From the NCBI RefSeq assembly GCF_019399235.1, contig NZ_JAELVH010000021.1, positions 1 to 33,310 of the forward strand: 33,310 nt of DNA, in the 5' to 3' direction. Of the stretch, positions 1-9,817 are shown piece after piece. Position 1 is the stretch's first letter. Each line of letters starts with the position of its first letter. The translations under genes and the position numbers were made by a program. The stretch comes from Streptomyces poriferorum. Its GTDB lineage: Bacteria > Actinomycetota > Actinomycetes > Streptomycetales > Streptomycetaceae. A model generated the notes under the pieces. It saw only the letters and a program-made list of their open reading frames with translations. It was not told the origin of the DNA and did not search any database.

Positions 1-1212
1 CCGGTCGCGGTGGCCGGTGACGCCGCCTGTGCCCCGCGGGGCACAGGCGTTCAGGGCAGGCCCGGCGGGCCCCGTGATGTGGTCCGGCGCGAGCTGCGGG
101 GCATGTGGGTGGCCACGGTCGAGAACATCGACTGGCCGTCGAAGCCGGGTCTGCCCGCCGCCGAGCAGCGGGCCGGGCTGATCGCGTACCTCGACGAGGC
201 GGTCGCCCGGCGCCTGAACGCGGTGATCCTCCAGGTCCGTCCCAGCGCCGACGCGCTCTGGCCCTCACCGTACGAACCGTGGGCCCAGTACCTCACCGGC
301 GTCCAGGGCAAGGACCCCGGCTGGGACCCCCTGGGCACGGCCGTCCAGGAGGCGCACGACCGCGGCCTGGAGCTGCACGCCTGGTTCAACCCGTACCGGG
401 TCGCCAACCACACCGACCCGTCCCGGCTCTCGGCCGGCCACCCGGCGCGGCTGCACCCCGAGTGGGTCCTGCCGTACGGCGGCAAGCTCTACTACAACCC
501 GGGACTGCCCGAGGTCCGTGCGTTCGTCCAGGACGCGATGCTCGACGCGGTCCGCCGCTACGACATCGACGCCGTCCACTGGGACGACTACTTCTATCCG
601 TACCCGGTGGCGGGCCAGACCTTCGCCGACGGTGCCGCGTACGCGAAGCACGGAGCGGGCTTCCCCGACCGCGCCGCCTGGCGGCGCTCCAACACCGACA
701 AGCTGGTACGGGAGATGTCCGAGCGGATCAAGGCGCTCAAGCCGGGCGTCCGGTTCGGCATCAGCCCGTTCGGCGTGTGGCGCAACGCCTCCGCCGACCC
801 GCTCGGCTCACGGACCGAAGCCGGTGTGCAGACGTACGACGATCTCTACGCGGACACCCGCGGCTGGGTCAAGAAGGGCTGGATCGACCATGTCTGCCCG
901 CAGCTGTACTGGCATATCGGCTTCGCGCCCGCCGACTACGCGGCGCTGGTTCCCTGGTGGGACGACGTGGTCCGGGGCACGGGCGTCGATCTCTTCATCG
1001 GCGAGGCTCTGTACAAGTCCGGCGACCCCGCCCAGCCCGCCGCCTGGCAGGACCCGGCGGAGCTGTCCCGGCACATCGACTTCGCCGCCGGATACGACCA
1101 GGTCCGCGGCCACGCCTACTTCTCGGGGAAGAGCGTGGTCACGGACCGGATCGGTGCGATGGACCGGGTGGTGGCCGACCACTACCGGTCGCGGGCGCGC
1201 CCGCCCCGCTGA
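1..1212 (+). CDS. GHL10/DUF187-type glycosyl hydrolase, 5' truncated
   Basis: The frame is open from the first base of the window, so the true start and probably a signal peptide lie upstream. The GTG at position 10 is only the first start-like codon. The segment beginning LRGMWVATVENIDWPS is the characteristic opening of the family-10-like glycosyl hydrolases (DUF187/GHL10, PF02638), a TIM barrel expected to act on extracellular or cell-wall glycans. Further family-like segments are WFNPYR, DAVHWDDYFYPYP (acidic residues at a barrel strand end, likely the active site) and FGISPFGVWRN. About 400 residues are visible, close to a full catalytic domain. The substrate cannot be told from sequence. 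It converges on the small DUF1918 gene only 10 bp away. Family call good, function broad. Confidence 0.85.
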   Translation, partial: PVAVAGDAACAPRGTGVQGRPGGPRDVVRRELRGMWVATVENIDWPSKPGLPAAEQRAGLIAYLDEAVARRLNAVILQVRPSADALWPSPYEPWAQYLTGVQGKDPGWDPLGTAVQEAHDRGLELHAWFNPYRVANHTDPSRLSAGHPARLHPEWVLPYGGKLYYNPGLPEVRAFVQDAMLDAVRRYDIDAVHWDDYFYPYPVAGQTFADGAAYAKHGAGFPDRAAWRRSNTDKLVREMSERIKALKPGVRFGISPFGVWRNASADPLGSRTEAGVQTYDDLYADTRGWVKKGWIDHVCPQLYWHIGFAPADYAALVPWWDDVVRGTGVDLFIGEALYKSGDPAQPAAWQDPAELSRHIDFAAGYDQVRGHAYFSGKSVVTDRIGAMDRVVADHYRSRARPPR

Positions 1213-1222
1213 CCGGCGGCTG

Positions 1223-1429
1223 TCATCGGGTTCCCGGGTCCCGGCCGGTGGTGTGCTGGACGACGCTGTCGGGACCGGGTGCGATCAGGTGTTCGTGTCC
1301 GTCCTCGAAGCGGACGCGGTACGGGGGAGTGCCCCCGTCCCCGAGCACTTCGACGATCTCTGCGACCCGGTCGTGCTGCCCCACGGTCCTGCCGTGCGTC
1401 AGCAGCCGGTCGCCCGTGTGTGCCTCCAT
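1223..1429 (-). CDS. DUF1918 domain-containing protein (68 aa)
   Basis: A 68-residue protein starting MEAHTGDRLL, with the pattern GDRLLTHGRTVG ... YRVRFEDGHEHLIAPGPDSVV seen in actinobacterial DUF1918 proteins, small SH3-like beta barrels of unknown role. A GTG six codons upstream would lengthen it, but an AGGAGGT Shine-Dalgarno lies inside that extension about 8 nt before the ATG at 1429, so the ATG is chosen. It lies downstream of the EamA exporter gene on the same strand, 42 bp away, and could be co-transcribed or have its own promoter. No catalytic motif is visible. Confidence 0.8.
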   Translation of the reverse strand: MEAHTGDRLLTHGRTVGQHDRVAEIVEVLGDGGTPPYRVRFEDGHEHLIAPGPDSVVQHTTGRDPGTR

Positions 1430-1471
1430 CGGGAGTGACCTCCTCACGGGTGGCGTTCCATGTCGACAAGT

Positions 1472-2441
<970 letters not shown>

Positions 2442-2443
<2 letters not shown>

Positions 2444-3890
2444 GCAAGAGCGTAGCAGCGTAGCCGACTTGACCGCAGTGCTTCGGAGTGAGCTCAACCG
2501 CTACTCATCGGGTGAGAAGCTGCCGTCGAGTCGCGCTCTCGTCGAACGGTTCAGAGCCAGCCCCGTCACCGTCTCGCGGGCCGTCGCACAGCTCGCCGCC
2601 GAAGGGCTTGTCGTCACCCGCCCGGGATCCGGTGCGTTCCGGGCGCATCCCCGGACCGGGGGACGGCCGTCCGCCGACACCTCCTGGCAGGAGGTGTCGC
2701 TCAACGGCGACGGCGGCCCCGAAGTGGTGCCCCGCACGGTCGACGCCTCCGGGCTGCTGGTCACCCTGACACCTCCGCCCACGGGCGTCGTCGAGTTCAA
2801 CGGCGGCTATCTGCACAGCTCGCTCCAGCCCGAGCGGGCCATGGCGGCGGCCCTCGCCCGGGCAGGCCGCCGCCCCGGAGCATGGAGCCGCCCGCCCACC
2901 GACGGGCTCACCGAACTGCGGGCCTGGTTCGCCCGGGAGATCGGGCCCACGTTCACCGCGGCCGATGTCCTGATCACCGCGGGCGGCCAGAGCGCCCTGG
3001 CCACCGCGCTGCGGGCGCTCGCCCAGCCCGGCGCGCCCGTGCTCGTCGAATCGCCCACGTACCCCGGCATGCTGGCGGCCGCACGGGCTGCCGGTCTGCG
3101 GCCCGTACCCGTACCCATGGACGCCGACGGTGTGCGGCCCGAACTGCTGGCCGCGGCCTTCGCGGCCACCGGCGCCCGCGTCCTGGTGTGCCAGCCCCTC
3201 TTCCACAACCCGACGGGCACGGTCCTCGCCGAGGCCCGGCGCGGCGAGGTCGTCCGGATCGCCCGGGAGGCGGGGGCGTTCGTCGTCGAGGACGACTTCG
3301 CCCGCCATCTCGTCCACGACGACGCGGGGCCGCTTCCCGCGGCCCTGGCGGCCGACGATCCCGATGGGGTCGTCGTCCACGTCTGCTCACTGACCAAGGC
3401 CACCTCGCCCAGCTTCCGGGTGGGTGCCCTCGCCGCCAGGGGGCCGGTCCTGGAAAGGCTGCGGGCCATCCAGGTCGTGGACAGCCTCTTCGTGCCCCGG
3501 CCGCTCCAGGAGGCAGCCCTGGAGCTCGTCGGCTCTCCCGCCTGGGGCCGCCATCTGCGCTCCGTCTCGGCGGAGCTGCGTATCCGCCGCACCGCCATGG
3601 TCGCCGAGCTGCGCCGCGAACTGCCCGGCCTCGCACTGCCCCACATTCCCGCCGGCGGCGGAAACCTCTGGGCGCGACTGCCCGATTCGGGTGGCGGTGC
3701 CGACGAGTCCGCCATGGTCGCGGCGGCCCTGCGCGCCGGCGTCGCCGTCGCGCCGGGCCGGCCCTACTTCTGCGCCGAACCCCCCTCGCCCCAGGTCCGG
3801 TTGAGCTTCGTGGCGGTCGCGGGCATCGCCGAGATCACCGAAGGCGTGCGGCGCCTGTGCACTGCCTGGGCAGGACTGCTCGATACCTAG
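2442..3890 (+). CDS. MocR-type GntR regulator with aminotransferase fold
   Basis: A 482-residue protein. Residues about 1-70 form a GntR winged helix-turn-helix (LPSSRALVERFRASPVTVSRAVAQLAAEGL). From about 110 on it is a class-I aminotransferase-like domain with GGQSALATALRAL, the PLP-site segments HNPTGTVL and VEDDF, and the Schiff-base lysine in SLTKATSPSFRVG. MocR regulators bind PLP, often with an amino compound, and control transport or PLP-related genes. Divergence from the EamA exporter supports control of that exporter. The start overlaps the exporter start and looks leaderless. The TAG stop (3888-3890) is partly formed by the first two bases of the inverted-repeat element at 3889, so the C-terminus may have been changed by an insertion. 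Confidence 0.9.
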
Positions 3891-4050
3891 GTCCTTTCGT
3901 TTGGGTCATGCCGGGCTCGCGGGGTCCGGCACGCGCATCTGCGGCGTTGCCGTCGGTCGTCAACGCTCCGCAGTGACTGCCTCCTCCGCCTTGCAGCCGC
4001 ACGCACCGGACCCCGCTCCCTGATCCGGCCTGATCCAAACGAAAGGACCT
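3889..4050. mobile_element. MITE-like 162-bp element with long terminal inverted repeats
   Basis: The interval between the regulator and the GNAT gene is bounded by inverted repeats. The first 24 nt (3889-3912, starting AGGTCCTTTCGTTTGG) match the reverse complement of the last 24 nt (4027-4050) at 22 positions. The arms continue inward with GCGGGGTCCGG at 3919-3929 pairing CCGGACCCCGC at 4006-4016, and with weaker matches beyond, so each arm is roughly 60 nt. No ORF of note lies inside. This is the shape of a miniature inverted-repeat element or of the paired ends of a collapsed insertion sequence. No clear target duplication was found. A structured intergenic RNA or terminator is the alternative. 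Confidence 0.6.
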
Positions 4051-4057
4051 GGGCCGC

Positions 4058-4069
4058 TAGGCTCCGGCC
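4058..4069 (+). promoter_or_regulatory. Leaderless -10 element for the GNAT gene
   Basis: TAGGCT at 4058-4063 fits TAnnnT and is followed by six bases and then the ATG at 4070. There is no Shine-Dalgarno, so transcription is expected to start at or next to the A of the start codon. The hexamer lies just outside the 162-bp element, so any -35 would be inside its right terminal repeat. Confidence 0.5.
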
Positions 4070-4501
4070 ATGACCGAAACGCCTCAGGAACGTTACGAGA
4101 TCTCGTCCGACCCCGCCCGCCTGGACGCCGCCCGGATCCACAACTGGCTCTCCAACGGCTCCTATTGGGCCAAGGGGCGCACCAGGGAGCACCAGGACCG
4201 GGCCATCGCCGGGTCGCTCAACTTCGGCGCCTACGACCTCGCCTCCGGCGAACAGGCCGGATACGCCCGCGTGGTGACCGATCTGGCCACCTTCGCCTGG
4301 CTCTGCGACGTGTACGTCGACCCCGCGGCCCGCGGGCACGGCCTGGGCGGACGGCTGGTCGCGGCGGCGCGCGACCACCTCGCCCCGACCGGCGTGTACA
4401 GGTTTATGCTCGCCACGGCCGATGCGCACGGCGTGTATGAGAAGGCCGGTTTCCAGCCGCTCGACAACCCGGACCGATGGATGGCCCTGCAGTTCCGCTG
4501 A
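4070..4501 (+). CDS. GNAT-family N-acetyltransferase
   Basis: A 143-residue single-domain acyltransferase. The acetyl-CoA pyrophosphate-binding motif A is clear in DVYVDPAARGHGLGGRLV (R-x-x-G-x-G/A form, about residues 83-100). It is followed by the VYEKAGFQPL motif typical of the C-terminal strand of GNATs, and an ending ...RWMALQFR as in many small Streptomyces GNATs. It transfers an acetyl group from acetyl-CoA to an unidentified amine, in the cytoplasm. It follows the 162-bp element and seems to have its own leaderless promoter. The 61-bp gap to the next gene has another possible promoter, so it is probably monocistronic. Confidence 0.9.
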   Translation: MTETPQERYEISSDPARLDAARIHNWLSNGSYWAKGRTREHQDRAIAGSLNFGAYDLASGEQAGYARVVTDLATFAWLCDVYVDPAARGHGLGGRLVAAARDHLAPTGVYRFMLATADAHGVYEKAGFQPLDNPDRWMALQFR

Positions 4502-4526
4502 ACCGAAACCGGCTGGGGCGGCGCTC

Positions 4527-4562
4527 TTGACCTGCGAGACAATCGGCTCCACGATCGCGCCC
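4527..4562 (+). promoter_or_regulatory. Putative leaderless promoter of the phosphatase-fold gene
   Basis: TTGACC at 4527-4532 and CACGAT at 4550-4555 are separated by 17 bases, and seven bases lie between the second hexamer and the ATG at 4563. Spacing fits a housekeeping sigma promoter with a leaderless start. The -10 is a poor match at its first base. Confidence 0.35.
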
Positions 4563-5138
4563 ATGAGTGTTCGAGTCACGCTCGTCGCCGCGGCGCGCAG
4601 TTCCTCCCTGCTCGGCGAGCGCTTCGACGACGACCGGCCGCTCGACGAGGCCGGCTGGCACGAGGTGCAGTTCGCCGCCCCCGCCCTGGTGCCCCTGGGT
4701 GCGGCCGAACTGCGCTACTGCTCACCGACCTCCCGCAGCCGTGCCACGGGGGAGGCGCTCGGCTTCGCACCGCTGGTCCAGCCCGCCCTGCGCGACTGCG
4801 ACATGGGGCGCTGGCGGGGCTGCACCCTCTCCGACGTCACCGCGCGGGAACCGGCCGCCGTGGACGTCTGGCTGGCGGACCCGCGCTCGGCGCCGCACGG
4901 CGGTGAACCCCTGCTCGCCTTCATCTCCCGGATCGGCAACTGGCTGGACACCCGCCCCGCCTGCGACGGCTCCATCGTCGCCGTCGCCGAACCGGCCGTC
5001 GTCCGGGCCGCCCTCGTCTACGCGCTGAAGGCCCCGCCGTCGACGTACTGGAACGTCGACGTCCGCCCGCTCTCCACCGTCACCCTCACCGGTCTGCCGC
5101 GCCGCTGGAGCTTCCGCCTGGAGACCGGGGCCCGCTGA
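4563..5138 (+). CDS. Histidine-phosphatase-fold protein lacking catalytic histidines
   Basis: A 191-residue protein with the overall layout of the histidine phosphatase (phosphoglycerate mutase) superfamily: short N-terminal strand, RFDDDRPLDEAGWHE segment, RYCSPTSRSRATGEALG and a DMGRWRG segment. The catalytic RHG motif at the first strand is replaced by LVAAARSSS, and the second catalytic histidine (usually SHGG) is replaced by VAEPAVVRAAL. Phosphatase chemistry is therefore unlikely, and a binding or regulatory role is possible. As I recall, similar degenerate members are found in actinobacteria, some beside cobalt-transport genes, but none is seen here. ATG 4563 is chosen because upstream in-frame starts lie inside the preceding gene. 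Confidence 0.7.
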   Translation: MSVRVTLVAAARSSSLLGERFDDDRPLDEAGWHEVQFAAPALVPLGAAELRYCSPTSRSRATGEALGFAPLVQPALRDCDMGRWRGCTLSDVTAREPAAVDVWLADPRSAPHGGEPLLAFISRIGNWLDTRPACDGSIVAVAEPAVVRAALVYALKAPPSTYWNVDVRPLSTVTLTGLPRRWSFRLETGAR

Positions 5139-5258
5139 CCGCGGCAGCCCCGGAAGAGAGAGTTCGGTGCCTGCCATGTCTTCCCGCCGGTCCGACCAGT
5201 CGGTATGTTGACGGGGATCCGACTCCGACCAGGCATGTCCCAGGCGAGGGAGGCCACT

Positions 5259-6410
5259 GTGCCGCAGATCCACGGCCACTGCGACGAACGTTTCGCCGCG
5301 GTGCGCAGCGCGTTCGAGGCGAATTTCCGCGAGCGTGACGAACTGGGCGCGGCGGTCACCGTCCTGGTCGACGGGCAGCCCGTCGCCGACCTCTGGGGAG
5401 GCTGGGCGGACGGCGCCCGCACCCGCCCCTGGGAACAGGACACCCTGGTCAACGTCTGGTCCACCACCAAGGGGCCGGTCGCACTCTGCGCGCACATCCT
5501 CGTCGACCGCGGCCTGCTCGACCTCGACGCCCCGGTCGCCGCGTACTGGCCGGAATTCGCCGCAGCGGGCAAGGAGGACGTGCGCGTACGGCATCTGCTC
5601 TCCCATCGCGCCGGCCTCGCTGGTCTGCGCGCACCGCACACCCTGGCGGAGCTCTACGACTGGGAGCTGACGACCGCCCGGCTCGCGGCGACCGAGCCGT
5701 GGTGGGAGCCAGGCACCCGGTCCGGCTACCACGCCCTGACGTACGGCTTCCTGGTCGGCGAGGTCGTCCGGCGGGTCAGTGGCCTGCTGCCGGGGGAGTT
5801 CCTCCGGCAGGAGGTGACCGGCCCGCTCGGCATCGACTTCACCGTCGGACTGCCGGAGAAGGAGGCGGCGCGCGTCGCCGAACTCGTCGTACCCAAGGCG
5901 GACCGGGCCCGGCAGGCAGCGCTCTTCGCCCAGATGGAGCCGGTCGCCGTCGCCTCGCTGCTCAATCCGCCCACGGGAGCGGCCGCCGCGAACACTCCCG
6001 AGTGGCGGGAGGCGGAGATCCCCGCCGCCAACGGCCACGGCACGGCCCGCGCGGTCGCGTCGCTGTACGGGATCCTCGCGGGGCGCGGCAGCTCCGGCGG
6101 CCTGAGGATCCTGTCCGAGGAGGCTGCCGAACGCGTCCGCGAGGGCCAGGGCAGCTGCCGCGACCTGGTGCTGGGCGCCGGGTTCGTCCACGAGACGGAG
6201 ATCGCGCTCGGCCTGTGGCTGAGCGGACCCGACGCCAGCTACGGACCCAACCCGCGGGCCTTCGGCCACGACGGCGCGGGCGGCTCCTGCGGCCTCGCCG
6301 ACCCGGAGAACAAGGTCGCGCTCGGCTACGTGATGAACCGGATGGGCCCCCACATCGCCAACGACCCGCGCAAGACGGCACTGGTCGAGGCCGTGTACGC
6401 GTCGCTGTGA
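5259..6410 (+). CDS. Beta-lactamase-fold serine hydrolase (class C/esterase VIII type)
   Basis: About 383 residues of the beta-lactamase/penicillin-binding superfamily. The nucleophile motif S-x-x-K is STTK (Ser68, Lys71), followed by LLSHRAGL (the region after the catalytic helix), GYHALTYG as the Tyr-containing second motif, and GHDGAGGS replacing the KTG triad motif, as in EstB-like esterases. Likely a cytoplasmic esterase or amidase, because no signal peptide is visible. The GTG at 5259 is preferred because a GAGGGAGG Shine-Dalgarno ends 5 nt before it. ATGs at 5205 and 5235 lack one. The 3' end faces the MMPL exporter gene across a terminator region. Confidence 0.85.
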   Translation: MPQIHGHCDERFAAVRSAFEANFRERDELGAAVTVLVDGQPVADLWGGWADGARTRPWEQDTLVNVWSTTKGPVALCAHILVDRGLLDLDAPVAAYWPEFAAAGKEDVRVRHLLSHRAGLAGLRAPHTLAELYDWELTTARLAATEPWWEPGTRSGYHALTYGFLVGEVVRRVSGLLPGEFLRQEVTGPLGIDFTVGLPEKEAARVAELVVPKADRARQAALFAQMEPVAVASLLNPPTGAAAANTPEWREAEIPAANGHGTARAVASLYGILAGRGSSGGLRILSEEAAERVREGQGSCRDLVLGAGFVHETEIALGLWLSGPDASYGPNPRAFGHDGAGGSCGLADPENKVALGYVMNRMGPHIANDPRKTALVEAVYASL

Positions 6411-6472
6411 CGGCCCGTGGCGGGGCGGGCCGTGCTCACGGGCCGGTGTACGCCTCGCGCCGGCCGGCCCGT
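6410..6472. terminator. Bidirectional terminator hairpins
   Basis: Two stem-loops lie between convergent genes. An 8-bp stem, ACGGCCCG (6410-6417) with CGGGCCGT (6426-6433), has an 8-nt loop and begins at the serine-hydrolase stop codon. A 9-bp stem, ACGGGCCGG (6438-6446) with CCGGCCCGT (6464-6472), follows. No U-tract is present, as is usual in Streptomyces. Confidence 0.6.
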
Positions 6473-6488
6473 ACCGCGACGGGCCGCG

Positions 6489-8732
6489 TCACGGGGCGGG
6501 CAGCGGCGGGACCGACTCGCCCTCGGTGTCGATGCGGGGGAGCACCCGGTCCAGCCACCGGGGCATCCACCAGGCGCTGCGGCCCAGCAACGTCATCACC
6601 GCGGGGACCAGCAGCAGCCGCACGATCGTGGCGTCGACGAGCACGCTGACCGCCAGCCCGAGCCCCAGCATCTTGACCACGATGTTGTCGCTGATGACGA
6701 AGGCCGCGAAGACGCTGACCATGATGAGCGCGGCGCAGGTGATCACCCGCGCGGTGATCTCCAGCCCGTGTGCCACCGCGCCCTTGCTGTCCCGGGTCCG
6801 CAGCCAGGCCTCGTGCACCCGCGAGATCAGGAACACCTCGTAGTCCATGCTCAGACCGAAGACGATGGCGAACATCATCGTCGGGACGTAGCTCTCGATG
6901 GGCACGGTTCCGGAGACCCCCAGGGACGGCCCGCCCCAGCCCCACTGGAAGACCGCCACCACCACTCCGTACGAGGCGGCGATGGACAGGAGGTTGAGAA
7001 CGGCCGCCTTGACGGCGATGAGGACGCCCCGGAACACGATCAGGATGATGATGAAGGCGAGCCCGACGACGACGGCGATGATCAGGGGGAGTCTGCGGGC
7101 GATGATGTCCAGGAAGTCCTCCTGGGCGGCGGTCGTGCCGGTCACGTAGGCGGAGGCGGCGGTGCCCGACACGCCCTGCGGCAGGACGTCGTCCTTGAGG
7201 TGTTTGAAGAGGGTGGTCGTACCGGCGTCCTGCGGGGCCTCCTTGGACAGGGCGGTACCGATGAGGAGGGCCCCGTCGTCCGTCGGCTGCAACGGGGTGA
7301 CGCTGGCCGCGCCGGGTACGTCGGTGAGCGCCTTCTGGAGACTGCTCGCCAGTGCCGAGCAGTCCGAGCCCGGCACCGACTGCTGATCGACGACCAGCGT
7401 GAACGGGCCGTTCGCACCCGGCCCGAAACCCGTGGAGATCAGGTCGAACGCGCGCCGGTCGGTGAAGCTCGTCGGATCGGCCCCGTCGTCGATGTGGCCC
7501 AGCCGGATGGAGAACAGCGGGATCGCGAGGACCCCCACCACGACCAGCCCGGCGAGCAGGAACCACCAGGGCCGCCGCTCCACCCGCTGGGCGTAGCGGT
7601 GCCAGCCGCCCACCGCCTCGGTGCCGGGCCCGGCACCGCCCTCGGCGACCGGCGGCCGTACCCGGTAGCGGTCGATCCGCCGGCCGATGAGGCCGAGCAG
7701 GGCCGGAACCAGGGTGACCGCACCGACGACGGCGGTGATCACGGTCACCGCGGCCGCGGCCCCCAGCTTGCCGATGAAGCTGACCCGGGAGACGTACAGA
7801 CCGGCCAGCGCGACGATGACGGTGCAGCCGGAGACCAGGACGGCCCGTCCGCTGGTGGCTACCGCGCGGCCGGCGGCCCGGACCGGGTCGGCGCCGTCCA
7901 TGACGAGCTGGCGGTGCCGGGTGATCAGGAAGAGCGCGTAGTCGATGCCGACGCCCAGTCCGATCATGGTGGCGAGCGTGGGCGAGACGCTCGCGAAGGT
8001 GGTGGCCGCGGCCACCAGCGACAGACAGCTCAGCCCGACGATCACGCTGATCAGCGCCGTGAGCAGGGGGACGCCGGCCGCGATGATGCTGCCGAAGCCG
8101 ATGAGCAGCACCACCACGGCGACGGCGAATCCGACGGCCTCGCTGGTGAGGTCCGTGGTCTCGGGCCGGGCGAGCTCTCCCAGCGGTCCGCCGTACTCGA
8201 CCTCCACACCGGCGGAGCGCAGCGGCTTCACCGCCGTGTCGACCTGGTCGAGATAGGCATCGTCCAACGAGGTCGGGTTCACGTCGAACCGCACGGTGAT
8301 GTACCCCGTCATGCCGTCCTTGGACAGCGCGGTGGACGTCGAGGAGGAGGACGAGGGCAGCGGGTTCTGGGCGGAGAGGACGTGCGGCAGCTTCTGGAGG
8401 TTGCCCACCACCTGGTCGACCTGGCTCTGCACGTCGGTCAGGGGCTTCTGCGCATCGTGCAGGACCACCTGTGCCCCGGTGCCCCCCGCTGCCGGATCGT
8501 GCGCCTTCAGGAGTTCGGCGCCGGTGTTGGACTGGGTGCCGGGCAGGTTGAAGTCGTCGGAGTACGTCCCTCCGAAGGCGCTCTGCAGGGCGTGCAGCCC
8601 GCCGAGGGCGACCACCCACAGCACGATCACGACGACGAAGTGGCGCGCGCACCATTCGCCCAGCCGCAGCAGCCACCCCCTGCCGGTACGGGCCGGTGGT
8701 GTGGACGTGCTGCTGCCGCTGGGCGGGACCAT
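6489..8732 (-). CDS. MMPL-family RND-type membrane exporter
   Basis: A 747-residue transporter in two similar halves, each with one N-terminal helix, a large extracellular loop and a block of five helices. The first block has the conserved [17 protein letters not shown] and the second [18 protein letters not shown]. The buried Asp-Tyr pairs are the proton-relay signature of MMPL/RND proteins. These carry lipids, siderophores or hydrophobic compounds out of the cell. The ATG at 8732 ([10 protein letters not shown]) gives the normal cytoplasmic N-terminus before the first helix and has a weak GGGAGA upstream. Earlier in-frame starts add an arginine-rich extension unlike the family. No regulator gene is directly adjacent, and the substrate is unknown. 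Confidence 0.92.
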   Translation of the reverse strand: MVPPSGSSTSTPPARTGRGWLLRLGEWCARHFVVVIVLWVVALGGLHALQSAFGGTYSDDFNLPGTQSNTGAELLKAHDPAAGGTGAQVVLHDAQKPLTDVQSQVDQVVGNLQKLPHVLSAQNPLPSSSSSTSTALSKDGMTGYITVRFDVNPTSLDDAYLDQVDTAVKPLRSAGVEVEYGGPLGELARPETTDLTSEAVGFAVAVVVLLIGFGSIIAAGVPLLTALISVIVGLSCLSLVAAATTFASVSPTLATMIGLGVGIDYALFLITRHRQLVMDGADPVRAAGRAVATSGRAVLVSGCTVIVALAGLYVSRVSFIGKLGAAAAVTVITAVVGAVTLVPALLGLIGRRIDRYRVRPPVAEGGAGPGTEAVGGWHRYAQRVERRPWWFLLAGLVVVGVLAIPLFSIRLGHIDDGADPTSFTDRRAFDLISTGFGPGANGPFTLVVDQQSVPGSDCSALASSLQKALTDVPGAASVTPLQPTDDGALLIGTALSKEAPQDAGTTTLFKHLKDDVLPQGVSGTAASAYVTGTTAAQEDFLDIIARRLPLIIAVVVGLAFIIILIVFRGVLIAVKAAVLNLLSIAASYGVVVAVFQWGWGGPSLGVSGTVPIESYVPTMMFAIVFGLSMDYEVFLISRVHEAWLRTRDSKGAVAHGLEITARVITCAALIMVSVFAAFVISDNIVVKMLGLGLAVSVLVDATIVRLLLVPAVMTLLGRSAWWMPRWLDRVLPRIDTEGESVPPLPAP

Positions 8733-8913
8733 GCGCTCTCCCGGAGAAGGGGACCTGCCGTTGAGGAGGGCGTTGCTCACCCCGGGGTCCACTTCGCGAA
8801 GGTAGAGGCCGGTGCGGCCCCGTCGGCCCGCGACACGTCCCACGCCCTGCGCGTTCCGCCGCACGGCCGGTAGCCGCCGCGGGAGCCGGTCGCGGCCGCA
8901 CCGTGAACAGCCC

Positions 8914-8943
8914 CGCCGCGAACCGTCCCGCCGCGAACAGTCC
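8914..8943. repeat. Two-copy 15-bp tandem repeat
   Basis: CGCCGCGAACCGTCC at 8914-8928 is followed directly by CGCCGCGAACAGTCC at 8929-8943 (14 of 15 identical), with a weaker copy just upstream. It lies in the 219-bp gap between the Clp-N gene end and the MMPL start, both on the minus strand. I saw nothing else definite there. Confidence 0.5.
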
Positions 8944-8951
8944 CGGTCCGG

Positions 8952-9698
8952 TCAGTTCTGTTGCTGCTGTGCGTCGACGATGAGGGTGAGCGCCTCGGTG
9001 ATGGCCGTCTCCGCGGTGGCCTTGTCGATCCCGAGGCCGGTCAGCAGCCCCGCGCCGTCCTCGTGCTCCAGCAGGGCCAGCAGGATGTGCTCCGTACCGA
9101 TGTAGTTGTGCCCCATGCGCAGGGCCTCCCGGAAGGTGAGCTCCAGAGCCTTGCGCGCATCGGCGTTGTACGGGATGAGCTCGGGCACCTCGCCCTCCGC
9201 GGCTGCCGGGAGCGCCTGCTCGGCGGCCTGGCGCACCGTGTCCAGGGCGATGCCCTGCGCCTTGATGAAGGCCCCCGCGAGTGCCTCCGGTTCGCTGAGC
9301 AGCCCCAGCACGATGTGCTCGGTGCCGATCTCGGCGTTGCCCGCGGCGTGCGCCTCGTTCTGTGCGGCCATCACCACGTTCTTCGCGCGCACCGTGAAGC
9401 GGCTGAAGCCCTGACTCGGGTCGAGTTCGGACAGTTCGCCGGGGTCCTTGGCCACGAACCGCTTCTGGGCGGCCTGCCGGGTCACGCCCATGCTCTTGCC
9501 GATCTCCGTCCAGGAGGCGCCGGACCGCCGGGCCTGGTCCACGAAGTGCCCGATCAGGTGGTCGGCGACGTCACCCAGGTGGTCCGCCGCGATGACGGCG
9601 TCCTGGAGCTGGTCGAGGGCGTCGGGGTGGACCTTCTTGATGGCTGCGATGAGGTCGTCCAGACGGACGGGCTGCGTCATGCCTACGGGATTCGTCAT
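8952..9698 (-). CDS. HTH plus double Clp-N domain protein
   Basis: A 248-residue protein. Residues about 60-85 (SWTEIGKSMGVTRQAAQKRF) form a helix-turn-helix. Residues about 105-175 and 180-245 are two Clp R (Clp_N) repeats, with the signature GTEHIVLGLL and its repeat GTEHILLALL. It has no AAA+ ATPase domain, so it is not a ClpC/ClpB chaperone. It may bind DNA and either protein substrates, adaptors or arginine-phosphorylated proteins through the Clp-N fold. The gene is leaderless, and its promoter carries two palindromic operators (9700-9718, 9728-9746), so autoregulation is likely. ATG 9698 is chosen because it lies exactly 6 nt after the -10. An ATG six codons later is possible. Confidence 0.85.
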   Translation of the reverse strand: MTNPVGMTQPVRLDDLIAAIKKVHPDALDQLQDAVIAADHLGDVADHLIGHFVDQARRSGASWTEIGKSMGVTRQAAQKRFVAKDPGELSELDPSQGFSRFTVRAKNVVMAAQNEAHAAGNAEIGTEHIVLGLLSEPEALAGAFIKAQGIALDTVRQAAEQALPAAAEGEVPELIPYNADARKALELTFREALRMGHNYIGTEHILLALLEHEDGAGLLTGLGIDKATAETAITEALTLIVDAQQQQN

Positions 9699-9746
9699 GT
9701 GTCAACGGTAGGTTGACAGTGCCTGACTGTCAACCTTCGGTTGACA
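9699..9746 (-). promoter_or_regulatory. Leaderless promoter covered by two perfect palindromes
   Basis: On the minus strand TTGACA (plus 9728-9733), a 17-bp spacer, TACCGT (plus 9705-9710), six bases and the ATG at 9698 form a near-ideal leaderless promoter. Two palindromes of the form TGTCAAC-N5-GTTGACA, with identical arms, lie at 9700-9718 and 9728-9746, centres 28 bp apart. The first covers the -10 and the second covers the -35. A dimeric repressor at both would block RNA polymerase. The HTH protein encoded downstream is the obvious candidate. Confidence 0.75.
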
Positions 9747-9817
9747 CTCGTGCCCGGTGCATGGACGCGTGTGCGACGAGGACCCCGAGGGACGTACCGG
9801 AAGGGCCCCCGTAACGA

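Noticed and set aside
6417..8873. Long open frame on the plus strand opposite the MMPL gene
   Set aside because: It is an antisense shadow: the protein is a run of His/Asp/Arg/Gly with no fold-like pattern, while the minus strand encodes a clear MMPL transporter.
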